The notes under the pieces: model-generated
Database searches by the model: none
Told to the model about the DNA's origin: nothing
The model's input: the letters and a program-made list of their open reading frames with translations, nothing else
Position numbers and translations under genes: made by a program
Assembly: GCF_000010505.1 (NCBI RefSeq)
Contig: NC_010729.1
Span: 1,164,501 to 1,228,500, forward strand
Length of the DNA stretch: 64,000 bases
Direction of reading: 5' to 3'
DNA from: Porphyromonas gingivalis ATCC 33277
GTDB lineage: Bacteria > Bacteroidota > Bacteroidia > Bacteroidales > Porphyromonadaceae
Shown: piece after piece, positions 51,422 to 61,054 of the stretch
How the letters are laid out: each line of letters starts with the position of its first letter
Position numbering within the stretch: position 1 is the first letter of the stretch

Positions 51422-52837
51422 ATGGACAATTATTTGGCCGAGCAAATATTGAAAAATTTGCCGTTTACCCCGACACAAAGCCAAGATTCGGCTATTCGAT
51501 CTTTGGCAAAGTATCTGTTCGACAGGGAACCTTATTCGGTTTTTTTGCTTCGCGGATATGCCGGTACGGGTAAGACACAGCTTATCGCTTCTGTGGTGCA
51601 GACTATTCTCGAGCAGGGAGCAGATTGTGAACTGCTGGCACCGACCGGACGTGCAGCCAAGGTACTGACGACCTATACACGACATCAGGCTTATACCATT
51701 CATCGTCAGATCTATCAGGCCACGGCCGCCGGAATAGAAGAAGGAGGTGCTTACAGGATCCGCCGCAGTAGCGGACGGAGTACAGTGTTCATCGTGGACG
51801 AATCCTCCATGATCGGGAATGAAAGCGTCGAGCCTACGCCCTTTGGCTCGGGCAGTCTGCTGAACGATTTACTGGCGTACGTGAACGAAACGGATGGTTG
51901 CCGTCTGATTCTGGCCGGAGATATGGCACAGCTTCCGCCGGTCAGCAGTGTGGTGAGTCCGGCATTGGATGCCGGAGTAATGGAAACTTCCTACGGATTG
52001 CGTATACATGAATGTACACTGACCGAGGTGGTACGTCAGCAGAAAGAATCCGCCATTCTCTCTCTGGCCACGAGCCTACGCCGTTTACTTTCCAATGGTA
52101 TTTCGGAAAAAATCAAGTTGAACATAAGGGATTCGGGAGATGTGTCGGCTATTTCCGGCACTGAACTGATAGAAGCACTGGATGCTTCGTTTCGGACTGT
52201 AGGCATGGACGAGACCATTATTGTCAGCTATTCCAATAAACGTGCTTTGGCCTATAATCTGGGCATCCGCAGTCAGGTATTGTACTACGAAGAAGAGTTG
52301 GTTCGGGGCGATCGATTGGTGGTGACGCGGAATAACTATCGTTATTGTGACAGGCGAGACAAGACAGACTTCGTTGCCAATGGAGAGATCGTGGAGATTT
52401 TGCGGTTGGGCAAACGATACGAGCTGTACGGATTTAGATTTGCCGATGCTACCATCAGCCTTGTGGAGCAAGGGCGCGAGATAGAAGCAAGATTGCTCCT
52501 CGATGGACTGACAGCCGAAACAGCCGGCTTGACTCATGCACAAAGACAAAAACTGTATGATGCAGTTGCTGAGGACTATAATTCTATGGCAAGTATCCCG
52601 GCCAGACGCAAAGCGATCAAAGAGGATGCTTTCTTTTCGGCCTTGGAAGTAAAGTATGCCTATGCCATCACCTGCCACAAAGCGCAGGGAGGACAGTGGA
52701 AACATGTCTATGTAGATATGGGTATGCTCAGTTATCTGCCTCATGACGAGCAACTCTGTCGTTGGCTGTATACGGCAGTTACCCGAGCTTCGGAGCGACT
52801 CTTTCTGGTCAATACTCCGAAGGATATGCTCCCATAA
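51422..52837 (+). CDS. RecD-like superfamily 1 DNA helicase
   Basis: A 471-aa ATP-dependent helicase of the RecD/Pif1-like group. Motif I is LRGYAGTGKTQLI (near residue 40), the Walker B is FIVDESSMIGN, motif III is LAGDMAQLPPVSS, and the C-terminal motifs TCHKAQGGQW and YTAVTRAS are intact. It is shorter than RecD2 and lacks a long N-terminal domain; no RecB or RecC partner is visible. It should unwind DNA 5' to 3' in repair or replication. Confidence 0.9.
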   Translation: MDNYLAEQILKNLPFTPTQSQDSAIRSLAKYLFDREPYSVFLLRGYAGTGKTQLIASVVQTILEQGADCELLAPTGRAAKVLTTYTRHQAYTIHRQIYQATAAGIEEGGAYRIRRSSGRSTVFIVDESSMIGNESVEPTPFGSGSLLNDLLAYVNETDGCRLILAGDMAQLPPVSSVVSPALDAGVMETSYGLRIHECTLTEVVRQQKESAILSLATSLRRLLSNGISEKIKLNIRDSGDVSAISGTELIEALDASFRTVGMDETIIVSYSNKRALAYNLGIRSQVLYYEEELVRGDRLVVTRNNYRYCDRRDKTDFVANGEIVEILRLGKRYELYGFRFADATISLVEQGREIEARLLLDGLTAETAGLTHAQRQKLYDAVAEDYNSMASIPARRKAIKEDAFFSALEVKYAYAITCHKAQGGQWKHVYVDMGMLSYLPHDEQLCRWLYTAVTRASERLFLVNTPKDMLP

Positions 52838-52853
52838 GAGGGGAAAAAGCTCC

Positions 52854-54194
52854 TTACAAATGGAAGTAGAGACCTATACTCACCAATTCGTTCACCTGCC
52901 AATACGTTCCTTTACCGTCCGGCAGCGATACGCTGTCGTCATAGCGCAGGTATAGATATATACGGGTACTCAGCAGTTTGGAGAGCGACAGGTTGAGGGC
53001 ATTTTCAAATTCTGCCACCGTATTATCGTATGTGGTATTGGCATACAGGCGCGACTGCCAACTCAGACGACTATCGAAGTTCCATACGAGTTCGGCTTTT
53101 ATGGCCGAACCCAATTCGTGTACGATGGTCTTTCCTTCGGGAAAGCCGTGGCGAGCCAAGTCTATATCGTCTCTGATCGACCATTTGAGGATGTACGAGA
53201 GGGGAGATAGGAACAGTCCCAGTTTGGCGGACTTGCCATAGACTTTTTTACTTTTTGTATCCAGTTCGTACTTCATACCGATACCGGAATTGAAGATCAT
53301 CGGAGCAAGGAATGAAGATTGCTTTTTTAGGCTGTTTTCAGCTCGATTGGTAAATAGCTGTGTACGCATTTCCGCATCGAAAGAATAGTACCACTGCTTG
53401 AAAGCCTTATAGCCGAAGTTGGAACGCAGGCGGAGCAAATCCTCGGCCACTCGATAGCGATTGACCGTGTCTTTGGCTGCATTGAAGACACTTAGTTTGT
53501 TTTCCAACTCATTTTTCCAGCGAATCTTCTTATTGCGATATTGGCGGACGATCAGATTGCCGAACATGATATTCAGGTTGCTCGATCCTCCTTTGTACCA
53601 GTTTTCGGAAATGTAGTTCTGAGAGAACTGCAGCATAGTCTCCATGCTGAAAAACCAGTAGCGGGGTTTGAGTTCGATTCCGCGGATTTTTTCCGGCCTG
53701 ATTATTCTGTCGGATAAGGCTCCCCCATCGATGAGCTGAATGTTTTGTGGTTTTATATAGGAATAATCCGGTGCGAAAGGTTCCAATTCCGTACGGCTAT
53801 ATGTGAAAAGATCCAATCGGCGATACTGCAGTTCGGTCAGGACTCTGCGTGTCAATTCCACTTCTGCAATCATGTCGCTCAGATCCGGTACGGGAAGAGG
53901 TTCTGTCCGGCGGACTTGTTGCAAACGCGAGGGTATCTCAGGCATGGTGATTTGCCACAGTCCTGCTGCTAACGGACCGGAAGAATTTTCGGCTACGAGC
54001 GGTAGTTGCAGATAGTTCATCAGCAGGCGGCCGGAGACTATCGGAGATGTCGGGAGGCTGTCTGTGTCGGCTAACGGAGGATTTTGCAGTTGGGACAGTG
54101 GAAGCACAGGCTTCGTGGCCATCGCACCGGTAGCTCCCATAAAGCAACAGAACAGGAATATGGAGAGGAGATATCTTATCTTCATTGTAGTCAA
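52854..54194 (-). CDS. DUF3078 family exported protein
   Basis: A 446-aa protein with an N-terminal signal peptide (YLLSIFLFCCFMGATGAMA). The C-terminal half matches DUF3078 outer-membrane-type proteins of Bacteroidota: ENWYKGGSSNLNIMFGN, QYRNKKIRWKNELENKL and a final alternating beta pattern (TRIYLYLRYDDSV) that ends in ISIGLYFHL, a typical beta-barrel end. It is probably an outer-membrane barrel. It is convergent with the helicase gene 16 bp away. Confidence 0.82.
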   Translation of the reverse strand: MTTMKIRYLLSIFLFCCFMGATGAMATKPVLPLSQLQNPPLADTDSLPTSPIVSGRLLMNYLQLPLVAENSSGPLAAGLWQITMPEIPSRLQQVRRTEPLPVPDLSDMIAEVELTRRVLTELQYRRLDLFTYSRTELEPFAPDYSYIKPQNIQLIDGGALSDRIIRPEKIRGIELKPRYWFFSMETMLQFSQNYISENWYKGGSSNLNIMFGNLIVRQYRNKKIRWKNELENKLSVFNAAKDTVNRYRVAEDLLRLRSNFGYKAFKQWYYSFDAEMRTQLFTNRAENSLKKQSSFLAPMIFNSGIGMKYELDTKSKKVYGKSAKLGLFLSPLSYILKWSIRDDIDLARHGFPEGKTIVHELGSAIKAELVWNFDSRLSWQSRLYANTTYDNTVAEFENALNLSLSKLLSTRIYLYLRYDDSVSLPDGKGTYWQVNELVSIGLYFHL

Positions 54195-54323
54195 AAACAG
54201 TTTTTATATAACCATTTTATGCGGGCAAAGTTATACTATTCTTTATTTTCCTTTTTGGGGGAATTTTCTACAACAGGATAAGATCATATTTTTACGCTTT
54301 GTATCCTGTTTTTTGAAAAAGTA

Positions 54324-54356
54324 AACCCCGAGAGTTTTTATTTGACTCTCGGGGTT
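54324..54356 (-). terminator. Terminator after gcvP
   Basis: On the minus strand AACCCCGAGAGT and ACTCTCGGGGTT form a 12-bp stem followed by TTACTTTTTC. It lies 35 bp after the gcvP stop. Confidence 0.88.
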
Positions 54357-54390
54357 CGCTTTCGTTTATTATCTGTATCGGCGAAGTTTT

Positions 54391-57258
54391 CTATTGATTG
54401 TTGAAAACCTCACATGCACTGCAGAGGCTCGGAACCAAATTGCGGTCGCCATAGCCGTTGTCGATACGGGCTACATTGAGCCAGAACTTATTCTCACGCA
54501 GGTATTCCAGCGGATAGGCTGCCTTTTCGCGAGAGTATGGATGCGACCAGTCGTTAGCCGTCACTTCGTACTGAGGATGCGGAGCATTCTTCAATACGTT
54601 GTCGATAGCATCCTGTTCGCCACGAGCCACTTCCTGTATCTCTTCCCAGATACAGTTCATCACATCGATGAAACGATCCAGCTCGGCCAGACTCTCACTC
54701 TCTGTCGGCTCTATCATCAGAGTGCCATGTACGGGGAAAGAGAGCGTCGGAGCATGGTAGCCGAAGTCCATCAGACGCTTGGCTATGTCGTTCTCGTCGA
54801 TACCGCTTTCTTTGATCTTGCGACATTCGAGGATCAACTCATGACCTACGCGACCCGTGGCTCCCGTATAGACGATACCGAAAGTATCTTTCAGACGGTT
54901 AGCCATGTAGTTGGAGTTCAGGATGGCAATTTTCGTAGCTCTGCGCAGACCTTCGTATCCCATCAGACGAATGTATGCATAGGTGATAGTCGTTACCCCT
55001 GCACTTCCGTATGGAGCAGCGGATACTTCCAAGCCGTTGTAGTCCTCACGCAGCGGGTGCGATGGCAGGAATGGAGTCAAGTGCTTGGCCACACAGATAG
55101 GACCTACACCCGGACCTCCACCTCCGTGGGGGATGGCAAAGGTCTTGTGCAGATTCAAATGGCACACGTCTGCTCCGATGAAGCCCGGACTGGTCAGTCC
55201 TACCTGAGCATTCATGTTGGCACCGTCCATATACACCTGACCTCCACACTCGTGGATGCGATGGCAAAGATCGATAATGTTCGTCTCGAAGATACCGTGC
55301 GTACTCGGGTAGGTAATCATCATGGCAGCGATTTCGTCCTTGTGCTGTTCGGTCTTGGCCATGAAGTCCTCCATATCTACGTTGCCTCGCTCGTCGCAAG
55401 CTACCGTCACCGTATCGTATCCGCACTGGATGGCACTGGCCGGATTGGTACCGTGGGCAGAAGCCGGCAGGATAACCAGATGGCGGTGTCCCTGTCCGAT
55501 GCTGTTCAGATAGCCGCGAATAGTGAGCAATCCGGTGTATTCGCCTGCTGCACCGGAGTTAGGTTGGAGCGAAGTGGCATCGAAACCGGTGATAACGGCC
55601 AAGTAACGTTCGAGGCTTTCGAGCATCTCGTTGTAGCCTTCCGTCTGGTCTTTCGGAGCATACGGGTGAATGGCATTGAACTGCGGCATCGAAAGGTTGA
55701 ACAACTCGGATGCGGCATTCAGCTTCATCGTACAAGAACCCAGCGGAATCATGGAGTGTGCCAATGAAATGTCCTTGCGTTCGAGACGTTTGATGTAGCG
55801 CATCAGCTCCGTCTCGGTGTGGTAGTTGTTGAATACGTCGTAGTCCAGGAAATTCGAGGTACGGGCAAAGGCACCATCGAAATACCGCTTGTCGATGGCG
55901 ATGTCCTCCGTGATTGTCTCCTCTTTGCCCAAAACGGATGAGAAGATATAGAGCAGAACACCGAGGTCGGACGGCAGTGTAGTTTCGTCCAAACTGATCA
56001 GTATATTGCCATCGGCAGGGTAGAAGAAGTTTACGCTGCATTCTTCAGCCAGTTCGCGTACTTTGTCTGCTGTGACACCGGCCGGCAGCTCCACACGAAT
56101 CGTGTCGAAGAAGTCTTTATTTGTCAGCTTATAACCGAGTCCGGAGAGCTTCTCGCTGATAAATCCTGCATAAGCATGTACCCTGCCGGCTATGTGGCGC
56201 AAGCCATCGGCACCGTGATACACGGCATAGAAGCTGCTCATCGTAGCCAACAAAGCTTGTGCGGTACAGATATTCGATGTGGCTTTCTCTCGTTTGATGT
56301 GCTGTTCGCGCGTTTGCAATGCCAGACGATAAGCCGGACGTCCGTAAGCATCTTTGGACATACCGATAATACGGCCGGGGATGTTGCGCTTGTAGTCCAT
56401 ACTCGTGGCCAAATATCCTGCTGACGGGCCGCCGTAATACATGGGAATACCGAAACGCTGTGCTGATCCGAATACGATATCGGCACCCCATTCTCCCGGA
56501 GGAGTCAGGATGGTCATACTCAAGAGGTCGGTTGCTACGGCTACTTTGGCATTGGCAGCATGAGCCGCTTCGATGAATGATTTATAATCATTGACGGATC
56601 CTTCTGCATCGGGGAACTGTACGATGGCAGCAAATACTTCGGGTGTGAAGTTGAATGTCTTGTAGTCATCCACGACGATCTGCATACCCTGAGGTATGAT
56701 ACGGGTGCGGATCACTTCGATCGTAGAGCGGAATACCTTCTTGTCCACGAAGAGAACGTTGGCACCAGCCTTGATTTGTGTGCGCGAACGGGTATCGAAG
56801 AACATACGTGCAGCTTCGGCACCGGCAGTGGCTTCGTCGAGGAGCGAGCAGTTCGTCAAGGGCAGCCCCGTCAGCTCGGTGATCACCGTCTGGAAATTGA
56901 AGAGAGCCTCCAAACGCCCCTGTGATACTTCCGCCTGGTAAGGCGTATAGGAGGTGTACCACGCAGGATTCTCCAATACGTTGCGCTGGATGGGAGCCGG
57001 CGTAACCGTATCATACCAGCCTTGTCCGATGTAGGAGGTGAAGATCTTGTTCTTGGATCCCAGTTCCATGAAATGTTCGAGCAGTTCGCGCTCGGTCATG
57101 GCTTCGGGCAAATCGAGAGGCTCGGGCAACAGAATGTCGCCGGGGATCGTTTCGTGGATCAGCTGATCCATTGACTCTACGCCTATGGTCCGGAGCATGA
57201 CGGAGAGGTCGCGCTCGGCAATACCAATATGGCGGTTTTCGAATTTGTTCGTATTCAT
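54391..57258 (-). CDS. gcvP: Glycine dehydrogenase (decarboxylating), P-protein
   Basis: A 955-aa PLP enzyme of the single-chain type that decarboxylates glycine and passes the aminomethyl group to GcvH. The PLP lysine is in NLHKTFAIPHGGGGPG (near residue 704), preceded by the MDGANMNAQVGLTSPG block. The N-terminal half has the related but inactive fold (RHIGIAERDLSVML, TSYTPYQAEVSQGRLEALFNFQ). No gcvT or gcvH is next to it; they must lie elsewhere. It follows the MBL gene by 3 bp. Confidence 0.97.
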   Translation of the reverse strand: MNTNKFENRHIGIAERDLSVMLRTIGVESMDQLIHETIPGDILLPEPLDLPEAMTERELLEHFMELGSKNKIFTSYIGQGWYDTVTPAPIQRNVLENPAWYTSYTPYQAEVSQGRLEALFNFQTVITELTGLPLTNCSLLDEATAGAEAARMFFDTRSRTQIKAGANVLFVDKKVFRSTIEVIRTRIIPQGMQIVVDDYKTFNFTPEVFAAIVQFPDAEGSVNDYKSFIEAAHAANAKVAVATDLLSMTILTPPGEWGADIVFGSAQRFGIPMYYGGPSAGYLATSMDYKRNIPGRIIGMSKDAYGRPAYRLALQTREQHIKREKATSNICTAQALLATMSSFYAVYHGADGLRHIAGRVHAYAGFISEKLSGLGYKLTNKDFFDTIRVELPAGVTADKVRELAEECSVNFFYPADGNILISLDETTLPSDLGVLLYIFSSVLGKEETITEDIAIDKRYFDGAFARTSNFLDYDVFNNYHTETELMRYIKRLERKDISLAHSMIPLGSCTMKLNAASELFNLSMPQFNAIHPYAPKDQTEGYNEMLESLERYLAVITGFDATSLQPNSGAAGEYTGLLTIRGYLNSIGQGHRHLVILPASAHGTNPASAIQCGYDTVTVACDERGNVDMEDFMAKTEQHKDEIAAMMITYPSTHGIFETNIIDLCHRIHECGGQVYMDGANMNAQVGLTSPGFIGADVCHLNLHKTFAIPHGGGGPGVGPICVAKHLTPFLPSHPLREDYNGLEVSAAPYGSAGVTTITYAYIRLMGYEGLRRATKIAILNSNYMANRLKDTFGIVYTGATGRVGHELILECRKIKESGIDENDIAKRLMDFGYHAPTLSFPVHGTLMIEPTESESLAELDRFIDVMNCIWEEIQEVARGEQDAIDNVLKNAPHPQYEVTANDWSHPYSREKAAYPLEYLRENKFWLNVARIDNGYGDRNLVPSLCSACEVFNNQ

Positions 57259-57261
57259 TAT

Positions 57262-57906
57262 TCAATCAAGAAAAGGGTTATTAGTTCGTTCGTAAGCTAT
57301 CGTAGAAGTAGGCCCGTGTCCGGGGTAGACTACCGTATCGTCGGGAAGGGGGAGAAGTTCCGTACGAATGCTCTTTTTCAGGAGTTCGTAGCTGCCGCCC
57401 CATAAGTCGGTCCGGCCCACATCGCCGGCAAAGAGCGCATCGCCGGTAAATACCGCTTGAGCCTGCGGGCAATAGAATGCCAGATGACCGGGCGAGTGCC
57501 CCGGGACGAAAAGCACCTTGATGATACTCTCTCCCAATTGAAGAACGTCGCCCGGAGCAATGTATTGTATGGGCGGTTCGTCCATCGTACCGAACATGCC
57601 GAAGGCAGCCAGTTGCTTCGACGGAGAAGGCATGTCTTCCACTTCAGCCCGATGCGTGAGCACAGGCAGACCGAAGGTTTTGGCTGCAAAGCCATTGCCC
57701 CAAGCATGGTCGAAGTGCAAATGTGTATTGAGCAGGAGCTTTACTGTCAGTTGCTGTTCCTGAACGAAGCGGAGTAGCTGCTGCTCTTCGCTCCCATCCA
57801 TACAGCCGCAGTCGATAAGTGCAGCTTCGCCCGTGGAGTCGTAAAGGATATATGTATTTTCTGCCACCGAATTGAAGGTGAACATCTTTACTTCTGTCGT
57901 TGTCAT
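57262..57906 (-). CDS. MBL-fold metallohydrolase (glyoxalase II-like)
   Basis: Start at 57906 (MTTTEVKMF), which overlaps the rsmG stop by ATGA; a longer frame upstream lies inside rsmG. The 214-aa protein shows the beta-lactamase-like metal site: THLHFDHAWG (HLHFDH at 62-67), HRAEVED, GHSPGHLAFY, and a late YPGHGPTST. This subgroup often acts on thioesters or persulfides, like glyoxalase II. Substrate not readable. It is between rsmG and gcvP in one operon. Confidence 0.88.
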   Translation of the reverse strand: MTTTEVKMFTFNSVAENTYILYDSTGEAALIDCGCMDGSEEQQLLRFVQEQQLTVKLLLNTHLHFDHAWGNGFAAKTFGLPVLTHRAEVEDMPSPSKQLAAFGMFGTMDEPPIQYIAPGDVLQLGESIIKVLFVPGHSPGHLAFYCPQAQAVFTGDALFAGDVGRTDLWGGSYELLKKSIRTELLPLPDDTVVYPGHGPTSTIAYERTNNPFLD

Positions 57907-58577
57907 AGAGGTAAGTAGACCACTTTTTTTGTTTTGAAATACTCTTCTTCGAAGGTCGGCCATAGCTCCTCTGTCATTGCCTTGTTCCGGAATGGCAGTA
58001 TCTCGTGCTGAAGCTCGCCACCCTTGAGACAGATAAGCCCGTTCGGGAGTGCATTTTGCTGATCTTCACGCCGGATGAGCTTCCTGCAGATCTTGGCCAG
58101 TTCGCTCAGCTTCATTACTGCACGGCTGACTACGAAGTCGAATTTCTCACCTATGCTTTCTGCCCGACAGTGCATAGTGCGCACATTGTCAAGCCCCAAT
58201 GCTTCAGCTACGGCCGAAGCTACTTTCACCTTTTTGCCGATGCTGTCCACCAGCAGGAAAGAGACTTGAGGAAACAAAATCGCCAGTGGAATACCGGGGA
58301 AACCTCCACCCGTACCCAGATCCAATACACTTGTGCCGGGTTTGAAGTTCAGCATGCGAGCTATCCCCAAAGAATGCAACACATGGTGCAGATACAAATT
58401 GTCTATATCCTTTCGGGAAATGACATTGATGAGGGCATTCCAATGCGTGTACAACCCTCCCATTTGCTCGAACTGTTCGCGTTGCCGTTCGGACAAGTGG
58501 GGGAAATATTTCTCGATGATCTCAGTACCTGCTGGTTGGGACAGCGGCTTTTCGGGTATCTCCTGCATATTGGTCAT
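57903..58577 (-). CDS. rsmG: 16S rRNA (guanine-N7)-methyltransferase RsmG
   Basis: A 224-aa methyltransferase that modifies G527 (E. coli numbering) in 16S rRNA. The SAM-binding loop is VLDLGTGGGFPGIPLAILFP, preceded by NVISRKDIDNLYLHHVLHSL, the typical GidB segment, and followed by RAVMKLSEL. It begins 25 bp after the lipoprotein gene. Confidence 0.95.
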   Translation of the reverse strand: MTNMQEIPEKPLSQPAGTEIIEKYFPHLSERQREQFEQMGGLYTHWNALINVISRKDIDNLYLHHVLHSLGIARMLNFKPGTSVLDLGTGGGFPGIPLAILFPQVSFLLVDSIGKKVKVASAVAEALGLDNVRTMHCRAESIGEKFDFVVSRAVMKLSELAKICRKLIRREDQQNALPNGLICLKGGELQHEILPFRNKAMTEELWPTFEEEYFKTKKVVYLPL

Positions 58578-58602
58578 ATCGGTCGAAGCAAAAAGGAGGG
58601 GG

Positions 58603-59418
58603 CTACGGCAAGTAACGCTTTAGTGGGGAATCATCCCTTAGCAAAGGAGCCAATACGTCATATCCGAGACGGACATAGACAGCACCTCTGGCATAAGCAG
58701 CTATCTGATACTCATTGAAACAGTATGTGAGACCTTTGTCATCGATCATAAAATTGCCATTGGGCTGTATTTCTTCTGCATTGAAGAAACCTATTGCATC
58801 CAATTCGGCAGGTGTGGTCTTGCCGAAATCGTGCACCAATTGTCCTATGATGAGTGCAGACAGCCTTTCCGCATAGTCAATCTTGAATATATCTCGCTCT
58901 TCAAGCACCTTGCCGGTGGTGCGAAGGATATTGGCAAACCGGACTGTATTCTCCGGATGTGCACCGCCTTCGTAAGTATATGTATTGATGCGTATTGAGA
59001 TCAATCCCGTATCGCAATAAGCGATAGTATTTTCCTGCTTGTAGATATAGTCCAAAAGGTCAGAAGGAAGCCCTTGCAGATTGGCTTCGGCATTGTTAGA
59101 GCGATAGTCTTCTCCCAGCATCTGTGCATAGCCTTCCATGGCATTCTCCGGCGAAGAGGAATCCATCAGGCTGTCGCCGAAGAGCAAACCGTTGAAAATC
59201 TCTGTGAGCATATCATCTCCCGAAGGATAGACGTAGCTGATCATCACATGCAGCGATGGCGTATCTATGTCTGCCCGCAGAGGGATGTAGCGTTCGAGGT
59301 AGGCCGAATCGAAAGAGACAGACTTCGATTCGGCAGCTTTGTTATTGCTACAGCCCAAAGCAGTGATCAAAGACAATGGAAAGAGTAGCAACAGCACGCT
59401 GCGCATGGATTTCATCAT
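58603..59418 (-). CDS. Lipoprotein with DUF3298/DUF4163-type domain
   Basis: Start at 59418 (MMKSMRSVLLLLF), because the longer frame begins only 4 nt after the start point expected from the box at 59459-59466. The signal ends in LITALGCSN, a plausible lipobox, so it is probably anchored in the envelope. The domain resembles RsiV-type DUF3298 proteins: TYEGGAHPENTVRFANI is the best motif, and NGNFMIDDKGLTYCFNEYQIAAYA follows. Function unknown. It is the first gene of a unit with rsmG, the MBL gene and gcvP. Confidence 0.78.
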   Translation of the reverse strand: MMKSMRSVLLLLFPLSLITALGCSNNKAAESKSVSFDSAYLERYIPLRADIDTPSLHVMISYVYPSGDDMLTEIFNGLLFGDSLMDSSSPENAMEGYAQMLGEDYRSNNAEANLQGLPSDLLDYIYKQENTIAYCDTGLISIRINTYTYEGGAHPENTVRFANILRTTGKVLEERDIFKIDYAERLSALIIGQLVHDFGKTTPAELDAIGFFNAEEIQPNGNFMIDDKGLTYCFNEYQIAAYARGAVYVRLGYDVLAPLLRDDSPLKRYLP

Positions 59419-59458
59419 AGTGAAAGATTGTAATTCCGATAGATTCATTTTACTGCCA

Positions 59459-59466
59459 CAAATTTA
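59459..59466 (-). promoter_or_regulatory. -7 box of the lipoprotein-rsmG-gcvP unit
   Basis: TAAATTTG on the minus strand fits TAnnTTTG and is 41 bp upstream of the chosen start. Confidence 0.5.
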
Positions 59467-59852
59467 CGCAATTCATTCGGATAAGCCTTTTTTTATGCGC
59501 CGGTGCACATTCTACCAGCCTGTTCGAAGTTATTAGAGTATCGAAAATTGCTTGCATTTTGATTTGAATGTAGTACGTAAAAACAACTCTGCTCAGAACC
59601 TTAACATATTGCCATGCAAAAGAGGGCCTCTGTGAAGAAATGCTTCTTTAAGGCTGTTTTCAATATTGAGCACCTTAAGATGTTACTCGAATTTTGATGA
59701 GGTTGATCTCTTCAAACGGTCAAATCTGTTCATGTGGCGGATGAACTATTATCTTTGGCACGACGAAGCCGGTCTTTCCATCATCGAATGAGGTGAGCTC
59801 GGCATTTCTCGTTTGTGTTAAAGTCTTAATCAAAGACTTATTTGTGTTCGAT
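59467..59852. other. Intergenic before queC
   Basis: 386 bp between divergent genes. I see no gene, array or strong hairpin, and nothing I can assign as a preQ1 riboswitch. The queC promoter must lie here. Confidence 0.4.
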
Positions 59853-60515
59853 ATGCAGAGAGAAAAAGATAGCCTTATCGTTGTATCCGGCGGAATGGAC
59901 AGCGTTACGCTGATGTACGAGAAGAGAGCCTCCATCGCTTTGGCTCTCAGTTTTGACTATGGTTCCAAGCATAATGCCCGTGAATTGTCTTTTGCGCGTC
60001 TCCATGCAGAGCGTTTGGGTGTGGAGCATCTGATTATCCCCCTCGATTTTATCGGGCAGTATTTTCAGAGTGATTTGTTGCTTAGTGGAGGAGATATTCC
60101 GGAGGGCCGATACGACGAGGAAAATATGAAGAGTACGGTAGTGCCCTTTCGTAACGGCATCATGCTGGCGGTAGCTGCGGGGTTAGCCGAGAGCAGGGGA
60201 TTGAGGCGGATTTATATCGCCAATCACTTCGGCGACCATGCCATATACCCCGATTGTCGTGCCTCATTTATTCGTCCGATGACCGAAGCTGTTCGGTGCG
60301 GTACCACGAACGGCGTGCTCATAGAAGCACCTTATACTGATATTACTAAGACAGATATTGCACGGATAGGAGCTTCATTGGGTATAGACTATGCCGAGAC
60401 TTGGAGTTGCTACAAGGGGGGGGTGTTTCATTGTGGCGTTTGTGGTACTTGTGTAGAGCGCAAGGAGGCTTTGCACGATGCCGGCATTCCGGATCCCACC
60501 GAGTACGAAGGTTGA
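59853..60515 (+). CDS. queC: 7-cyano-7-deazaguanine synthase
   Basis: Start at 59853 (MQREKDSLIVV), 220 aa; an earlier in-frame ATG adds 20 residues. QueC converts 7-carboxy-7-deazaguanine to preQ0 with ATP and ammonia, in queuosine synthesis. The PP-loop is SGGMDSVT (12-19), and the zinc site is CYKGGVFHCGVCGTC near the end. It is followed at once by a phosphoesterase gene. Confidence 0.96.
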   Translation: MQREKDSLIVVSGGMDSVTLMYEKRASIALALSFDYGSKHNARELSFARLHAERLGVEHLIIPLDFIGQYFQSDLLLSGGDIPEGRYDEENMKSTVVPFRNGIMLAVAAGLAESRGLRRIYIANHFGDHAIYPDCRASFIRPMTEAVRCGTTNGVLIEAPYTDITKTDIARIGASLGIDYAETWSCYKGGVFHCGVCGTCVERKEALHDAGIPDPTEYEG

Positions 60516-60549
60516 GTATACTTCATTTGGCACGAAGTTATCAGGCGCG

Positions 60550-61044
60550 ATGAAGAAAATAGGGCTGCTATCCGATACGCATGGCTATATCGACGAAAAG
60601 TACCGGATACATTTCGCCGATTGCGATGAGATTTGGCATGCCGGTGACATCGGCTCTGTAGCGGTAGCGGACTATTTGTCGGGTTTGGCTCCGCTGCGTG
60701 CTGTCTATGGCAATATAGACGGGCAAGACATTCGTCTGCAGTATCCCGAAGTTCTGCGCTTTTGTGTGGAAGAGGTGAAAGTGTTTATGACGCATATCGG
60801 GGGATACCCCGGTCGGTACGAACCTCGTATATATCGAATGCTCGTGCAGGACCCACCTCGTCTTTTTGTCTGTGGGCATAGTCATATTCTCAAAGCTATG
60901 TACGATAAGAAGTTGGATATGCTGCATCTGAATCCCGGAGCTGCAGGTAAGTATGGTTTTCATGCTGTTCGTACTCTGATGCGCTTCGTGATCGATGGGC
61001 AAGATATACGGGATTTACAGGTGATAGAATTGGCCGATCGATAG
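60550..61044 (+). CDS. YfcE/MJ0936-type metallophosphoesterase
   Basis: Start at 60550 (MKKIGLLSDTHGY), 164 aa; the open frame extends upstream into queC. The calcineurin-like motifs are all present: SDTHG, HAGDIGS, YGNIDG, THIGG and CGHSHILK, then LNPGAAG. Such small enzymes cleave phosphodiesters or nucleotides; the substrate is not known. It lies 34 bp after queC and 10 bp before capA, so the three may be cotranscribed. Confidence 0.93.
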   Translation: MKKIGLLSDTHGYIDEKYRIHFADCDEIWHAGDIGSVAVADYLSGLAPLRAVYGNIDGQDIRLQYPEVLRFCVEEVKVFMTHIGGYPGRYEPRIYRMLVQDPPRLFVCGHSHILKAMYDKKLDMLHLNPGAAGKYGFHAVRTLMRFVIDGQDIRDLQVIELADR

Positions 61045-61054
61045 AATATTAAAG

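Noticed and set aside
54394-55767. 457-codon plus-strand frame opposite gcvP
   Set aside because: A long shadow frame of a well-conserved gene; its translation has no domain pattern.
59467-59852. preQ1 riboswitch upstream of queC
   Set aside because: I could not find the small H-type pseudoknot pattern; no support.
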